A stretch of DNA of 64,000 bases from Pseudomonas guangdongensis (GTDB lineage Bacteria > Pseudomonadota > Gammaproteobacteria > Pseudomonadales > Pseudomonadaceae), in assembly GCF_900105885.1 (NCBI RefSeq), contig NZ_LT629780.1:2790001-2854000 (forward strand), in the 5' to 3' direction. Position 1 is the stretch's first letter, and each line of letters starts with the position of its first letter. Below, one piece after another: positions 49,190 to 58,572 of this stretch. The translations under genes and the position numbers were made by a program. Under the pieces are notes generated by a model. That model saw only the letters and a program-made list of their open reading frames with translations. It was not told the origin of the DNA and did no database searches.

Positions 49190-49981
49190 ATGCAGGCATC
49201 CCTGATCGACACCCTCGGCGACGAGCTGTTCGCCGCCCTGCGCGACCGGCGCACCCTGGCGCCGCTCACCGAGCGCCACCCGGACATCACCCTGGACGAC
49301 GCCTACCGCATCTCCCTGCGCTTCCTCGCCCAGCGCGAGCGGCAGGGCGAGAAGGTGATCGGCAAGAAGATCGGCGTCACCAGCAAGGCCGTGCAGGACA
49401 TGCTCAACGTCCACCAGCCGGACTTCGGCTTCCTCACCGACCGCATGCAGGTGGCCGACGGCAGCGATGTCAGCCTCATCGAGCACCGCCTGATCCAGCC
49501 GCGCGCCGAGGGCGAGATCGCCTTCATCCTCGCCGAGGACCTGGTCGGCCCCGGCATCAGCGCCGAAGACGTGCTGGCCGCCAGCGCCTGGGTGGTGCCG
49601 TGCTTCGAGATCGTCGACTCGCGCATCCACGAGTGGAAGATCCGCATCCAGGACACCGTGGCCGACAACGCCTCCTGCGGTGTGTTCGCCCTGGGCTCCC
49701 AGCGCATCGACCCGCGCATGCTGGATCTGGCCGCCGTGCGCCTGGAAATGACCAAGAACGGCCAACCGGCCGGCAGCGGCCTGGGCAGCGCGGTGCAGGG
49801 CCATCCCTGCGCGGCGGTGGCCTGGCTGGCCAACACCCTGGGCGAGCTGGGCATCCCGTTCCGCAAGGGCGAGGTGATCCTCTCCGGCGCCCTCGCCCCG
49901 CTGGTGCCGGTGAGCGCCGGCGACCGCATCCACCTCTCCCTCAGCGGCCTGGGCGAAGCCTCGCTGCGCTTCGTGCCCTGA
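49190..49981 (+). CDS. hsaE: 2-Hydroxypenta(hexa)-2,4-dienoate hydratase
   Basis: A 263-aa hydratase of the MhpD/TesE family. [25 protein letters not shown] is at about 58-82, [15 protein letters not shown] around 104-118 carries the acidic metal ligands, and [14 protein letters not shown] follows near the end. It adds water to the dienoate released by HsaD and produces 4-hydroxy-2-oxo acid for HsaF. It lies in the order hydratase, acetaldehyde dehydrogenase, aldolase, with 25 bp to the next gene. Confidence 0.9.
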   Translation: MQASLIDTLGDELFAALRDRRTLAPLTERHPDITLDDAYRISLRFLAQRERQGEKVIGKKIGVTSKAVQDMLNVHQPDFGFLTDRMQVADGSDVSLIEHRLIQPRAEGEIAFILAEDLVGPGISAEDVLAASAWVVPCFEIVDSRIHEWKIRIQDTVADNASCGVFALGSQRIDPRMLDLAAVRLEMTKNGQPAGSGLGSAVQGHPCAAVAWLANTLGELGIPFRKGEVILSGALAPLVPVSAGDRIHLSLSGLGEASLRFVP

Positions 49982-50006
49982 CGCCCCCTTTTTCGAGAGC
50001 GAATCC

Positions 50007-50927
50007 ATGACCAAGAAGATCAGATGTGCCCTGATCGGGCCGGGCAATATCGGCACCGACCTGCTCTACAAGCTCAAGCGCAGCCCGGTGCTGGAGCCGG
50101 TATGGATGGTCGGCATCGACGCCGCCTCCGAGGGCCTGACCCGCGCCCGCGAGCTGGGCCTGAAGACCACCAGCGAGGGCGTCGACGGCCTGCTGCCCCA
50201 CGTACTGGAAGACAACATCCAGATCGCCTTCGACGCCACCAGCGCCTACGTGCACGCCGAGAACAGCCGCAAACTGAATGAGCTGGGCGTGCTGATGATC
50301 GACCTGACCCCGGCCGCCATCGGCCCCTACTGCGTGCCGCCGGTCAACCTCAGGCACAACCTCAAGGCCGGGGCGATGAACGTCAACATGGTCACCTGCG
50401 GCGGCCAGGCCACCATCCCGCTGGTCGCCGCGGTGTCCAGCGTACAGCCGGTGGAATACGCCGAGATCGTCGCCACCGCCGCCTCCAAGTCGGTCGGCCC
50501 AGGCACGCGCAAGAACATCGACGAATTCACCCGCACCACCGCCGGCGCCATCGAGAAGGTCGGCGGCGCCAGGCAGGGCAAGGCGATCATCGTCATCAAC
50601 CCGGCCGAGCCGCCGCTGATCATGCGCGACACCGTGCACTGCCTGACCGAGTCGGAGCCGGACCGCGAGGCGATCACCGCCGCCATCCTGGCGATGATCG
50701 AGCAGGTGCAGCAGTACGTGCCCGGCTACAAGCTGGTCAACGGCCCGGTGTTCGACGGCAACCGCGTGTCGATCTTCATGGAGGTGGAGGGCCTCGGCGA
50801 CTACCTGCCCAAGTACGCCGGCAACCTCGACATCATGACCGCCGCCGCCGCGCGCACCGCCGAGATGTTCGCCGAGGAAATCCTCAAGGGCGAACTGACC
50901 CTCGCCGCCCAACCCGCCCTCGCCTAA
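50007..50927 (+). CDS. hsaG: Acylating acetaldehyde/propionaldehyde dehydrogenase
   Basis: A 306-aa enzyme of the MhpF/TesF family. [12 protein letters not shown] at 8-20 binds NAD and Cys131 in [12 protein letters not shown] is the catalytic thiol. It converts the aldehyde released by the aldolase to acyl-CoA and works in a channelling complex with the aldolase encoded 10 bp downstream. In steroid degradation propionaldehyde is the natural substrate because ring A gives a six-carbon hydroxy-oxo acid. Confidence 0.92.
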   Translation: MTKKIRCALIGPGNIGTDLLYKLKRSPVLEPVWMVGIDAASEGLTRARELGLKTTSEGVDGLLPHVLEDNIQIAFDATSAYVHAENSRKLNELGVLMIDLTPAAIGPYCVPPVNLRHNLKAGAMNVNMVTCGGQATIPLVAAVSSVQPVEYAEIVATAASKSVGPGTRKNIDEFTRTTAGAIEKVGGARQGKAIIVINPAEPPLIMRDTVHCLTESEPDREAITAAILAMIEQVQQYVPGYKLVNGPVFDGNRVSIFMEVEGLGDYLPKYAGNLDIMTAAAARTAEMFAEEILKGELTLAAQPALA

Positions 50928-50937
50928 GGAGCCGACC

Positions 50938-51969
50938 ATGGATCTTCGCGGCAAGAAAATCACCGTCCACGACATGTGCCTGCGCGACGGCATGCACCCC
51001 AAGCGCCACCAGATCAGCCTGCAGCAGATGAAGGACATCGCCAGCGGCCTGGACGCCGCCGGCGTGCCGCTGATCGAGGTGACCCACGGCGACGGCCTCG
51101 GCGGGCGTTCGGTGAACTACGGCTTCCCGGCGCACAGCGACGAGGAGTACCTGTCGGCGGTGATCCCGCTGATGAAGCAGGCCAAGGTCTCCGCCCTGCT
51201 GCTGCCGGGCATCGGCACCGTCGACCACCTGCGCATGGCCCACGAGCTGGGCGTCTCGACCATCCGCGTGGCCACCCACTGCACCGAGGCGGACGTCTCC
51301 GAGCAGCACATCAGCATCGCCCGCAAGCTGGGCATGGACACCGTCGGCTTCCTGATGATGGCGCACATGAACAGCCCCGAAGGCCTGGCCAAACAAGGCA
51401 AGCTGATGGAGAGCTTCGGCGCCAACTGCGTGTACATCACCGACTCGGCCGGCTATATGCTGCCGGGCGACGTGGCCGCGCGGGTCGCCGCGCTGCGCGA
51501 GGTGCTCGATCCGGCCACCGAGATCGGCTTCCACGGCCACCACAACCTGTCGATGGGCGTGTCCAACTCCATCGCCGCCATCGGCGCCGGCGCCACCCGC
51601 ATCGACGCCGCCTGCGCCGGCCTCGGCGCCGGGGCCGGCAACACGCCGATGGAAATCCTCGTCGCGGTGTGCGACCGCATGGGCATCGAGACCGGGGTCA
51701 GCGTGTTCGGCATCCAGGACGTCGCCGAGGACCTGGTGGTGCCGATCATGGACTTCCCGATCCGCAGCGACCGCGACGCCCTGACCATGGGCTACGCCGG
51801 CGTCTACGGCTCGTTCCTGCTGTTCGCCAAGCGCGCCGAGAAGAAGTACGGCGTGTCGGCCCGCGAGATCCTCGTCGAGATGGGTCGCCGCGGCATGGTC
51901 GGCGGCCAGGAGGACATGATCGAGGACACCGCGATGACCATGGCCCGCCAGCGCGGCCTGCCGGTCTGA
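50938..51969 (+). CDS. hsaF: 4-Hydroxy-2-oxovalerate/oxohexanoate aldolase
   Basis: A 343-aa aldolase of the DmpG/MhpE/TesG type. [15 protein letters not shown] near residues 11-25 holds the Arg/Asp/His active-site group, and [15 protein letters not shown] near residue 197 provides the His metal ligands. It splits 4-hydroxy-2-oxohexanoate into pyruvate and propionaldehyde and hands the aldehyde to HsaG. It ends the hsa operon; a GC-rich hairpin follows. Confidence 0.93.
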   Translation: MDLRGKKITVHDMCLRDGMHPKRHQISLQQMKDIASGLDAAGVPLIEVTHGDGLGGRSVNYGFPAHSDEEYLSAVIPLMKQAKVSALLLPGIGTVDHLRMAHELGVSTIRVATHCTEADVSEQHISIARKLGMDTVGFLMMAHMNSPEGLAKQGKLMESFGANCVYITDSAGYMLPGDVAARVAALREVLDPATEIGFHGHHNLSMGVSNSIAAIGAGATRIDAACAGLGAGAGNTPMEILVAVCDRMGIETGVSVFGIQDVAEDLVVPIMDFPIRSDRDALTMGYAGVYGSFLLFAKRAEKKYGVSAREILVEMGRRGMVGGQEDMIEDTAMTMARQRGLPV

Positions 51970-51975
51970 GCGTCG

Positions 51976-52006
51976 CCGGCCGGGCGCCGCCGAGGCGCCG
52001 GGCCGG
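51976..52006 (+). terminator. GC-rich hairpin after hsaF
   Basis: Two 13-base arms (51976-51988 and 51994-52006) pair with one mismatch around a 5-nt loop, starting 6 bp after the hsaF stop, followed by TTAG. It may attenuate rather than fully stop transcription into the transporter gene downstream. Confidence 0.5.
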
Positions 52007-52124
52007 TTAGTGGTATCCGGCCCGGCCAGTCTGACCGGGCCCTCCCCCGACCGGACCGGCCGGGCGCCGTGACGGCATCGCGAGCCGCCCGACCGCCGGG
52101 CCGGCCCTCTGCAAGGAGGCCGCC

Positions 52125-53447
52125 ATGGCCCGCGCCACCCCCTCCCCCGGCCTGTGGCACAGCCACGGCCTGCTGTTCCTCATGGCGCTGATGTACGCCG
52201 ACAACTTCGTCGGCCGCCAGATCCTCGCGGTGATGATCGAGCCGATCAAGCAGGAGTTCGGCGCCAGCGACAGCGCCATGGGGCTGATCTCCGGCCTCGC
52301 CTTCGCCGCCGTCTACGCGGTGCTCGGCCTGCCCGCCGGGCGCCTGGCCGACCGCCTGCCGCGCACCCGCCTGCTCGCCGCCTCCTGCCTGCTGTGGGCG
52401 CTGGCGACCATGGCCTGCGGCCTGGCTGGCGGCTTCCTGGTGCTGATACTGGCGCGCATGGCGGTGGCGACCGCCGAGGCGCCGGCGACGCCGACCGCCT
52501 TCTCGCTGATCGCCGACCTCTACCCGCCACACCGCCGCTCCTTCGCCATCAGTTGCTTCACCGCCGCGCCGACCTTCGCCGCGCTGATCGGCCTGGCCGG
52601 CGGCGCCTGGCTGGTGGAAACCCACGGCTGGCGCACCACCTTCATCCTCATCGGCCTGCCGGGGCTGCTGATCGCTGCGCTGCTGGCCGTGACCGTGCGC
52701 GAGCCGCAGCGCGGCCGCTGGGAGATCAGTCATGTGCCGGCGGCGCCGCAGGGCATGCTGCGCACCGCGCTGGAGCTGTGGCGCGAACCGGCGCTGCGCT
52801 GCCTGCTGGTCGCCGGCGGCTTCTGCACCCTGAGCGGCTACGCCCTGGCGATGTGGAACGCCAGCTTCCTGGTGCGCTCCCACGACCTGTCGCTGCAGCA
52901 GGCCGGCCTGCTCGCCGGGCTGGTCGGCGGCGGCGTGGCCGCCATCGGCACCCTGACCAGCGGCTGGCTGACCGACCGCCTGGCGCAGCGCAGCCGCCTG
53001 TGGCTGATCGGCATCCCGCTGCTGGGCAACCTGATCGGCGGTCTGGCCATCGCCGCCTACCTGCTCTGGCCGGCCGGCACCCTGCTGCACTGGGGCGCGC
53101 TGGCGGTGCCGACCGCGTTGCTGTGGTGCGCGCTGGCCTGCTTCTTCAGCGTCTGGTGGGTGGCGCCGTCCTACACCCTGATCACCCATCTGGCCGCTCC
53201 GGACCGGCGCGGCACCGTGATGGCCATGCAGACCATCCTTTCCACCATTCTCGGCGTCGGCCTCGGCCCGCTGGCCACCGGCATGCTCAGCGACCTGCTG
53301 CTGCCGGCCTTCGGCCAGGAGTCGCTGCGCCATGCCCTGCTGGCGACCAGCGCCACCGTGGTCCTGCCGATGCTGCTGCTGTGGCGGGTCTACCGGCTGA
53401 CGGTCCGCCAGCAGGCGCTGGCGCTGAACGCCACCGCCGCCTCCTGA
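52125..53447 (+). CDS. Major facilitator superfamily transporter
   Basis: A 440-aa protein with about 12 hydrophobic helices. An N-terminal DNFVGRQILAVMIEPIKQEF and the loop motif GRLADRLPRTRLLA between helices 2 and 3 are MFS features (spinster-like subgroup by its start). The second half begins after a cytoplasmic loop near residue 205. It lies downstream of hsaF in the same direction and may import steroid or export intermediates. The start at 52125 has AAGGAGGCC upstream. Confidence 0.83.
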   Translation: MARATPSPGLWHSHGLLFLMALMYADNFVGRQILAVMIEPIKQEFGASDSAMGLISGLAFAAVYAVLGLPAGRLADRLPRTRLLAASCLLWALATMACGLAGGFLVLILARMAVATAEAPATPTAFSLIADLYPPHRRSFAISCFTAAPTFAALIGLAGGAWLVETHGWRTTFILIGLPGLLIAALLAVTVREPQRGRWEISHVPAAPQGMLRTALELWREPALRCLLVAGGFCTLSGYALAMWNASFLVRSHDLSLQQAGLLAGLVGGGVAAIGTLTSGWLTDRLAQRSRLWLIGIPLLGNLIGGLAIAAYLLWPAGTLLHWGALAVPTALLWCALACFFSVWWVAPSYTLITHLAAPDRRGTVMAMQTILSTILGVGLGPLATGMLSDLLLPAFGQESLRHALLATSATVVLPMLLLWRVYRLTVRQQALALNATAAS

Positions 53448-53493
53448 CGAAAGAATGCCCGCTGCAGTCGTTGCCAGCGGGCATTCTTTCGTC
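53446..53493. terminator. Bidirectional terminator between the MFS and thiolase genes
   Basis: A perfect 19-bp inverted repeat (53446-53464 with 53475-53493) with a 10-nt loop overlaps the MFS stop codon and lies 25 bp from the end of the converging thiolase gene. AAAGAA/TTCTTT within the stem gives T-rich 3' ends in both directions. Confidence 0.78.
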
Positions 53494-53518
53494 GCTGGCG
53501 GCCGCGCGGCCGCCGGGT

Positions 53519-54700
53519 TCAACCGCGTTCGACCAGCATCGCCACGCCCTGCCCGCCACCGACGCACAGCGTCGCCAGGCCCTTGCGCGCCTCGCGGCGC
53601 TGCATCTCGTGAAGCAGGCTGACCAGCACCCGGCAACCGGAGGCGCCGATCGGGTGGCCGAGGGCGATGGCGCCGCCGTTGACGTTGAGCCTGTCGCTGT
53701 CCCAGCCCAGCTCGCGCTCCACGGCCAGGGCCTGGGCGGCGAAGGCCTCGTTGGCCTCGATCAGGTCGAGCTGTTCCAGGCTCCAACCGGCCTTGGCCAG
53801 CGCCGCGCGAGTGGCGCCCACCGGGCCGATGCCCATGATCGCCGGGTCGACGCCGACGCTGGCCGCCGCGACGATGCGCGCCATGACCGGCAGGCCCAGG
53901 GCCGCCGCCTTCTCGGCGCTCATCAGCAGCACCGCCGCGGCACCATCGTTGAGCGTCGAGGCATTGCCCGCAGTCACGCTGCCATCCTTGCGGAAGGCCG
54001 GGCGCAGCGCGGCCAGGCTGTCGAGGGTGGTGCCGGCGCGCGGCTGTTCGTCGTGCTCGAACACCAGCGGCTCGCCCTTGCGCTGGGGAATCGACAGCGG
54101 CGCGATCTCGGCGCGGAAGCGCCCCTCGGCCTGCGCGGCGCTGGCGCGCTGCTGCGAGCGCAGGGCGAAGGCGTCCTGCTCGGCGCGCTCGATGGCGTAC
54201 TTCTCGGCCAGGTTCTCCGCGGTGATGCCCATGTGATAGTCGTGGAAGGCATCGGTCAGGCCGTCGCACAGCAGGGTGTCCTGCAGCAGGCCGTCGCCGA
54301 TCCGCAGCCCCGCGCGCGCGCCGCGCAGCACATGGGGCGCCTGGCTCATGCTCTCCTGTCCGCCGGCGATGACGATCTGCGCATCGCCGCAGGCGATGGC
54401 CTGGGCGCCGAGCTGGACAGCCTTGAGGCCGGAGCCGCACAGCTTGTTCAGGGTCATGGCCGGCACCTCGTAGGGCAGGCCGGCCTTGACCGCCGCCTGG
54501 CGCGCCGGGTTCTGCCCGGCCCCCGCCGTGAGGATCTGGCCGAGGATCACCTCGTCGACCTGCCCGGCCTCCACGCCGCTCTGCTCCAGCAGGCGGCGGA
54601 TCACCGCCGCGCCCAGATCGCTGGCCGCCATGGCCGCCAGGCTACCCTGGAAGGCGCCGATGGCCGTGCGGGTCGCACCCACGATTACAACGTCACGCAT
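53519..54700 (-). CDS. Acetyl-CoA acetyltransferase (thiolase)
   Basis: A 393-aa canonical thiolase. The nucleophile is Cys88 ([11 protein letters not shown]), the His is in [13 protein letters not shown] near residue 350, and the second Cys in [12 protein letters not shown] near residue 380. All catalytic residues are present, unlike the Ltp2-like protein at 15117. It probably performs thiolytic steps in HIP or side-chain degradation, or general acetyl-CoA metabolism. It is downstream of a 53-aa membrane protein that starts 72 bp from motif site G, so it may be part of the steroid regulon. Confidence 0.9.
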   Translation of the reverse strand: MRDVVIVGATRTAIGAFQGSLAAMAASDLGAAVIRRLLEQSGVEAGQVDEVILGQILTAGAGQNPARQAAVKAGLPYEVPAMTLNKLCGSGLKAVQLGAQAIACGDAQIVIAGGQESMSQAPHVLRGARAGLRIGDGLLQDTLLCDGLTDAFHDYHMGITAENLAEKYAIERAEQDAFALRSQQRASAAQAEGRFRAEIAPLSIPQRKGEPLVFEHDEQPRAGTTLDSLAALRPAFRKDGSVTAGNASTLNDGAAAVLLMSAEKAAALGLPVMARIVAAASVGVDPAIMGIGPVGATRAALAKAGWSLEQLDLIEANEAFAAQALAVERELGWDSDRLNVNGGAIALGHPIGASGCRVLVSLLHEMQRREARKGLATLCVGGGQGVAMLVERG

Positions 54701-54788
54701 AAGACCTCCAGCGGTCGTCTTGCGACAAAGAGTCAGTCGGATGAACCATCGATAGAACACGCGGGCGCGCCCTGCGCCCGCGACAACC

Positions 54789-54950
54789 TCAAATCCCGCC
54801 GAAGAAGTTCGCCAGTCCCACCCGGGACAGGATCATCACCAGGAAGTCCGTATCCCTGCCCTTCCCCGCATAGGGGTCGTAGACGAACAGGAAGACCGCC
54901 AGGGCGGCGAAAGAGAGGCTCCAGAGGCATACCTTGCTTGCTGTTTTCAT
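54789..54950 (-). CDS. Small membrane protein of 53 aa, unknown function
   Basis: The frame ATG 54950 to TGA 54789 encodes 53 residues. An N-terminal hydrophobic helix covers about residues 6-23, then comes a short polar part ([14 protein letters not shown]) and an amphipathic tail. A GGGAT element lies seven bases before the ATG. The start is 72 bp from motif site G, the same distance seen before four other steroid operons, which supports it as a real, co-regulated gene. It may be cotranscribed with the thiolase 88 bp further on. No function is recognised; a small envelope or transporter-associated protein is possible. Confidence 0.6.
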   Translation of the reverse strand: MKTASKVCLWSLSFAALAVFLFVYDPYAGKGRDTDFLVMILSRVGLANFFGGI

Positions 54951-55021
54951 AGCCAGATCCCGCCATTAACAGACAAACCGCACCACGTTCGAGGCAATCA
55001 TAGAATCGGCCGCGGGCGGCG

Positions 55022-55037
55022 CATCGTCCGTCCAGAC
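55022..55037 (-). promoter_or_regulatory. Steroid-operon motif, site G
   Basis: Reads GTC-TGGACG-GAC-GATG on the minus strand, with the GATG end 72 bp upstream of the small membrane protein at 54950. It lies downstream of the ETF-QO stop, so it can only serve the small protein/thiolase unit. Confidence 0.6.
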
Positions 55038-55074
55038 TAAATCCCGCAGCCGCCGGGACCTCGCCCGGCGGCCC

Positions 55075-56739
55075 TCACAGGTTGGGGTAGTTCGGCCCAC
55101 CGGTGCCTTCCGGGGCGACCCAGGTGATGTTCTGCGCCGGGTCCTTGATGTCGCAGGTCTTGCAGTGCACGCAGTTCTGCGCGTTGATCTGGAAGCGCTG
55201 GCCGCCGTCGTCGCCGGCGACGATCTCGTAGACCCCGGCCGGGCAGTAGCGCTGCGCCGGCTCGTCGTACAGCGGCAGGTTCTGCGCCAACGGGATGCTC
55301 GCATCGCGCAGCTTCAGGTGGCAGGGCTGGTCTTCCTCGTGGTTGGTGTTGGAGAGGAACACCGAGGACAGTTTGTCGAAGCTCAGCTTGCCGTCCGGTT
55401 TGGGGTAGACGATCTTCGCGCAGGCCGCGGCCGGCTTGAGGCGGGCGTGGTCGGGGGTGGTATCGCGCAGGGTGAACGGCAGCTTGCCGCCGAACAGGTT
55501 CTGGTCGACGAAGTTGAACGCCCCGCCCAGCAGGGTGCCGAACCTGTGGATCGCCGGGCCGAAGTTGCGGCTGCGCTGCAGTTCGTCGTACAGCCAGCTG
55601 GCCTCGAAGGCCTTGACGTAGTTGTTCAGCTCGTCGCCGCCCTCGCGGCCGGCGGCCAGCGCCTCGACGATGGCGTCGGCGGCGAGCATGCCGGACTTCA
55701 TCGCGGTGTGGCTGCCCTTGATCTTGGCGAAGTTGAGGGTGCCGGCGTCGCAGCCGATCAGCGCGCCGCCGGGGAACACCAGTTTGGGCAGCGAGTTGAG
55801 GCCGCCCTTGCAGATGGCGCGGGCGCCGTAGGCGATGCGCTTGCCGCCTTCCAGGTACCGGGCGATGGTCGGGTGGTGCTTGTAGCGCTGGAACTCGTCG
55901 AACGGCGACAGGTGCGGGTTGCTGTAGGACAGGTCGACGATCAGGCCGACCACCACCTGATTGTTCTCCAGGTGGTAGAGGAAGGAGCCGCCGGTGTTCT
56001 CGCTGCCGGTGATGTCCAGCGGCCAGCCGGCGGTGTGCACCACCAGGCCCGGTTCGTGTTTCGCCGGGTCGACTTCCCACAGTTCCTTGATGCCGATGCC
56101 GTAGTGCTGGGCATCGGCCTCGGCATCCAGCTTGTAGCGGGCGGTCAGCTGCTTGCCGAGGTGCCCGCGGCAGCCCTCGGCGAACAGGGTGTATTTCGCG
56201 CGCAGTTCCATGCCGGGGGTGTAGAGGCCGTCCTTGGGGTTGCCTTCGTGGTCGACGCCCAGGTCGCCGGTGACGATGCCGCGCACCACGCCCTGCGCGT
56301 CGATCAGCGCTTCCTGGGCGGCGAAGCCCGGATAGACCTCGACGCCGAGGGCCTCGGCCTGCTGGGCCAGCCAGCGGCACAGGTTGCCGAGGGAGATGAT
56401 GTAGTTGCCCTCGTTGTGCATGGTCCTGGGCACCAGGGCATCGGGGATGCGGGTGGCGCTGTCGGCGTTCTTCAGCAGGTAGATGTCGTCGCGCTTGACC
56501 GGGGTGTGCAGCGGCGCCCCCCGTTCCTTCCAGTCGGGGAACAGTTCGTTGAGGGCGTGCGGCTCGAACACCGCGCCGGAGAGAATGTGTGCGCCGACTT
56601 CGGAGCCCTTCTCCACCACGCAGACACTGACGTCCTGTCCGCTGGCGGCGGCCTGCTGCTTCAGTCGGCAGGCGGCGGAGAGACCGCCGGGGCCGGCTCC
56701 GACGATGACGACGTCGAATTCCATGTATTCGCGTTGCAT
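55075..56739 (-). CDS. Electron-transfer flavoprotein:ubiquinone oxidoreductase
   Basis: A 554-aa ETF-QO. FAD motif VVIVGAGPGGLSAACRL is near residue 10, and HILSGAVFEPHALNELFPDW follows. The C-terminal ferredoxin-like part has C-x2-C-x2-C (NCVHCKTCDIKDP) plus an upstream Cys (RYCPAGVYE) for the 4Fe-4S cluster. It passes electrons from acyl-CoA dehydrogenases through ETF to ubiquinone at the inner membrane. The many acyl-CoA dehydrogenases of the steroid pathway would depend on it. The start at 56739 follows GGGAGCGGAAC. Confidence 0.95.
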   Translation of the reverse strand: MQREYMEFDVVIVGAGPGGLSAACRLKQQAAASGQDVSVCVVEKGSEVGAHILSGAVFEPHALNELFPDWKERGAPLHTPVKRDDIYLLKNADSATRIPDALVPRTMHNEGNYIISLGNLCRWLAQQAEALGVEVYPGFAAQEALIDAQGVVRGIVTGDLGVDHEGNPKDGLYTPGMELRAKYTLFAEGCRGHLGKQLTARYKLDAEADAQHYGIGIKELWEVDPAKHEPGLVVHTAGWPLDITGSENTGGSFLYHLENNQVVVGLIVDLSYSNPHLSPFDEFQRYKHHPTIARYLEGGKRIAYGARAICKGGLNSLPKLVFPGGALIGCDAGTLNFAKIKGSHTAMKSGMLAADAIVEALAAGREGGDELNNYVKAFEASWLYDELQRSRNFGPAIHRFGTLLGGAFNFVDQNLFGGKLPFTLRDTTPDHARLKPAAACAKIVYPKPDGKLSFDKLSSVFLSNTNHEEDQPCHLKLRDASIPLAQNLPLYDEPAQRYCPAGVYEIVAGDDGGQRFQINAQNCVHCKTCDIKDPAQNITWVAPEGTGGPNYPNL

Positions 56740-56754
56740 GTTCCGCTCCCCGGC

Positions 56755-58209
56755 CTAGGCCTCGACCGCCTTGACCATGTCTTCGAGCACCTTCTTGGCG
56801 TCGCCGAACACCATGATCGACTTGTCCATGTAGAACAGTTCGTTGTCCAGGCCCGCGTAGCCGCTGGCCATCGAGCGCTTGTTGACGATCACGGTTCTGG
56901 CCTTGTACGCGTCGAGGATCGGCATCCCGGCAATCGGCGAGTGCGGGTCGGTCTTCGCCGCCGGGTTGACCACGTCGTTGGCGCCCAGCACCAGCACCAC
57001 GTCGGTCTGGCCGAACTCGGGGTTGATGTCGTCCATCTCGAACACCTGCTCGTAGGGCACCTCGGCCTCGGCCAGCAGCACGTTCATGTGCCCCGGCATC
57101 CGTCCGGCCACCGGGTGGATGGCGTATTTCACGCTGATCCCGCGGTGCGCCAGTTTCTCCGCCAGTTCCATCAGCGCGTGCTGGGCGCGGGCCACCGCCA
57201 GGCCGTAGCCGGGGACGATGATCACGCTGTCGGCGTTGCCCAGCAGGAAGGCGGCGTCGTCCGCCGAGCCGCTCTTCACCGGGCGCTGTTCCTGGCTGCC
57301 GCCCTGAACGCCGGCGCCGGCTTCGGCGCCGAAGCCGCCGAGGATCACGTTGAAGAACGAGCGGTTCATCGCCTTGCACATGATGTAGGAGAGGATCGCG
57401 CCGCTCGAACCGACCAGGCTGCCGGCGACGATCAGCATCGCGTTGTTCAGCGAGAAGCCGATGCCGGCCGCCGCCCAGCCCGAGTAGCTGTTGAGCATCG
57501 ACACCACCACCGGCATGTCGGCGCCGCCGATCGGGATGATGATCAGCACGCCGATGACGAAGGCCAGCGCCAGCAGCACGGCGAACGCGGTCAGGTCACC
57601 GCTGAAGGTGAAGGCCAGACCCAGGCCGAGGATGGCCAGGCCCAGGGCCAGGTTCAGCCAGTGCTGGCCGGCGAAGGTCACCGGGGCGCCCTGGAACAGG
57701 CGGAACCTGTATTTGCCGGACAGCTTGCCGAAGGCGATCACCGAGCCGGAGAAGGTGATGGCGCCGATGGCCGCGCCGAGGAACAGTTCCAGGCGGTTGC
57801 CGGCGGGGATCGGCTCGCCCAGCTGCGCGACGATGCCCAGCGACTGCGGCTCGACCACCGCGGCGATGGCAATGAACACCGCGGCCAGGCCGATCATGCT
57901 GTGCATGAAGGCGACCAGTTCGGGCATCTTGGTCATCTCGACGCGCTTGGCCATGAGCGTGCCGGCCGTGCCGCCGAGCAGCAGGCCGAGGATCACGTAG
58001 CCGAGGCCGGCGGTGGTCCCCCCTTCTTGCAGGGAGAGCGCGCCGAGCTTGTAGATCAGGCCGACGGTGGTGAGCACGGCGATGGCCATGCCGACCATGC
58101 CGAACAGGTTGCCGCGGCGCGAGCTGGTCGGGTGGGAGAGGCCCTTGAGGGCCTGGATGAAGCAGATGGAGGCGACCAGGTAGCAGCTGGTGATCAGGTT
58201 CATGCTCAT
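56755..58209 (-). CDS. pntB: NAD(P) transhydrogenase subunit beta
   Basis: A 484-aa membrane protein with about eight N-terminal helices and a C-terminal NADP-binding domain (VPGYGLAVARAQHALMELAE near 315, PVAGRMPGHMNVLLAEA, and GANDVVNPAAK). It works with PntAa and PntAb in proton-driven hydride transfer from NADH to NADP+. Two starts are close (58209 and 58203); 58209 is chosen for GGAGGGTC upstream. It begins 1 bp after the pntAb stop. Confidence 0.94.
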   Translation of the reverse strand: MSMNLITSCYLVASICFIQALKGLSHPTSSRRGNLFGMVGMAIAVLTTVGLIYKLGALSLQEGGTTAGLGYVILGLLLGGTAGTLMAKRVEMTKMPELVAFMHSMIGLAAVFIAIAAVVEPQSLGIVAQLGEPIPAGNRLELFLGAAIGAITFSGSVIAFGKLSGKYRFRLFQGAPVTFAGQHWLNLALGLAILGLGLAFTFSGDLTAFAVLLALAFVIGVLIIIPIGGADMPVVVSMLNSYSGWAAAGIGFSLNNAMLIVAGSLVGSSGAILSYIMCKAMNRSFFNVILGGFGAEAGAGVQGGSQEQRPVKSGSADDAAFLLGNADSVIIVPGYGLAVARAQHALMELAEKLAHRGISVKYAIHPVAGRMPGHMNVLLAEAEVPYEQVFEMDDINPEFGQTDVVLVLGANDVVNPAAKTDPHSPIAGMPILDAYKARTVIVNKRSMASGYAGLDNELFYMDKSIMVFGDAKKVLEDMVKAVEA

Positions 58210-58210
58210 C

Positions 58211-58525
58211 TCAACGACCCTCCGCCGGGGCTTTCGGCGCCTTTTTCTTGAACATGTCGAGCATCCGCCGGGTGACCAGGAAGCCACCGAACACGTTGAC
58301 CGCGGCCAGGGCCACGGCCAGGGTGCCCATGGTCTTGCCCAGGCCGGTTTCGGTCAGCGCCGCGGCCAGCATGGCGCCGACGATGACGATGGCGGAGATG
58401 GCGTTGGTGACCGCCATCAGCGGGGTGTGCAGTGCGGGGGTGACGTTCCACACCACGTGGTAGCCGACGTAGATCGCCAGCACGAAGATGATCAGGTTGT
58501 AGAGACCGTCGGAGATCGGATCCAT
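58211..58525 (-). CDS. pntAB: NAD(P) transhydrogenase subunit alpha, membrane part
   Basis: A 104-aa protein with three hydrophobic helices (YNLIIFVLAIYVGYHVVW, LMAVTNAISAIVIVGAMLA, GTLAVALAAVNVFGGFLV). It is the separate membrane segment of the alpha subunit, which is split into two genes in Pseudomonas and fused in E. coli. It lies between pntAa (48 bp upstream) and pntB (1 bp downstream). Confidence 0.93.
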   Translation of the reverse strand: MDPISDGLYNLIIFVLAIYVGYHVVWNVTPALHTPLMAVTNAISAIVIVGAMLAAALTETGLGKTMGTLAVALAAVNVFGGFLVTRRMLDMFKKKAPKAPAEGR

Positions 58526-58572
58526 GGTTGTTGTCCTTGTAGGAGGTCCGCGAAGGGGACTGACGGGCGGGC

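Noticed and set aside
54733..54966. 77-codon frame over the small membrane protein
   Set aside because: It is a shifted frame rich in Gly/Arg/Pro with no ribosome-binding site. The 53-aa frame at 54789-54950 has a proper hydrophobic helix and regulatory spacing.
55165..58251. 1028-codon open frame on the plus strand
   Set aside because: It lies opposite ETF-QO and pntB, both unmistakable genes. The product is a low-complexity His/Gly/Val/Gln-rich string.
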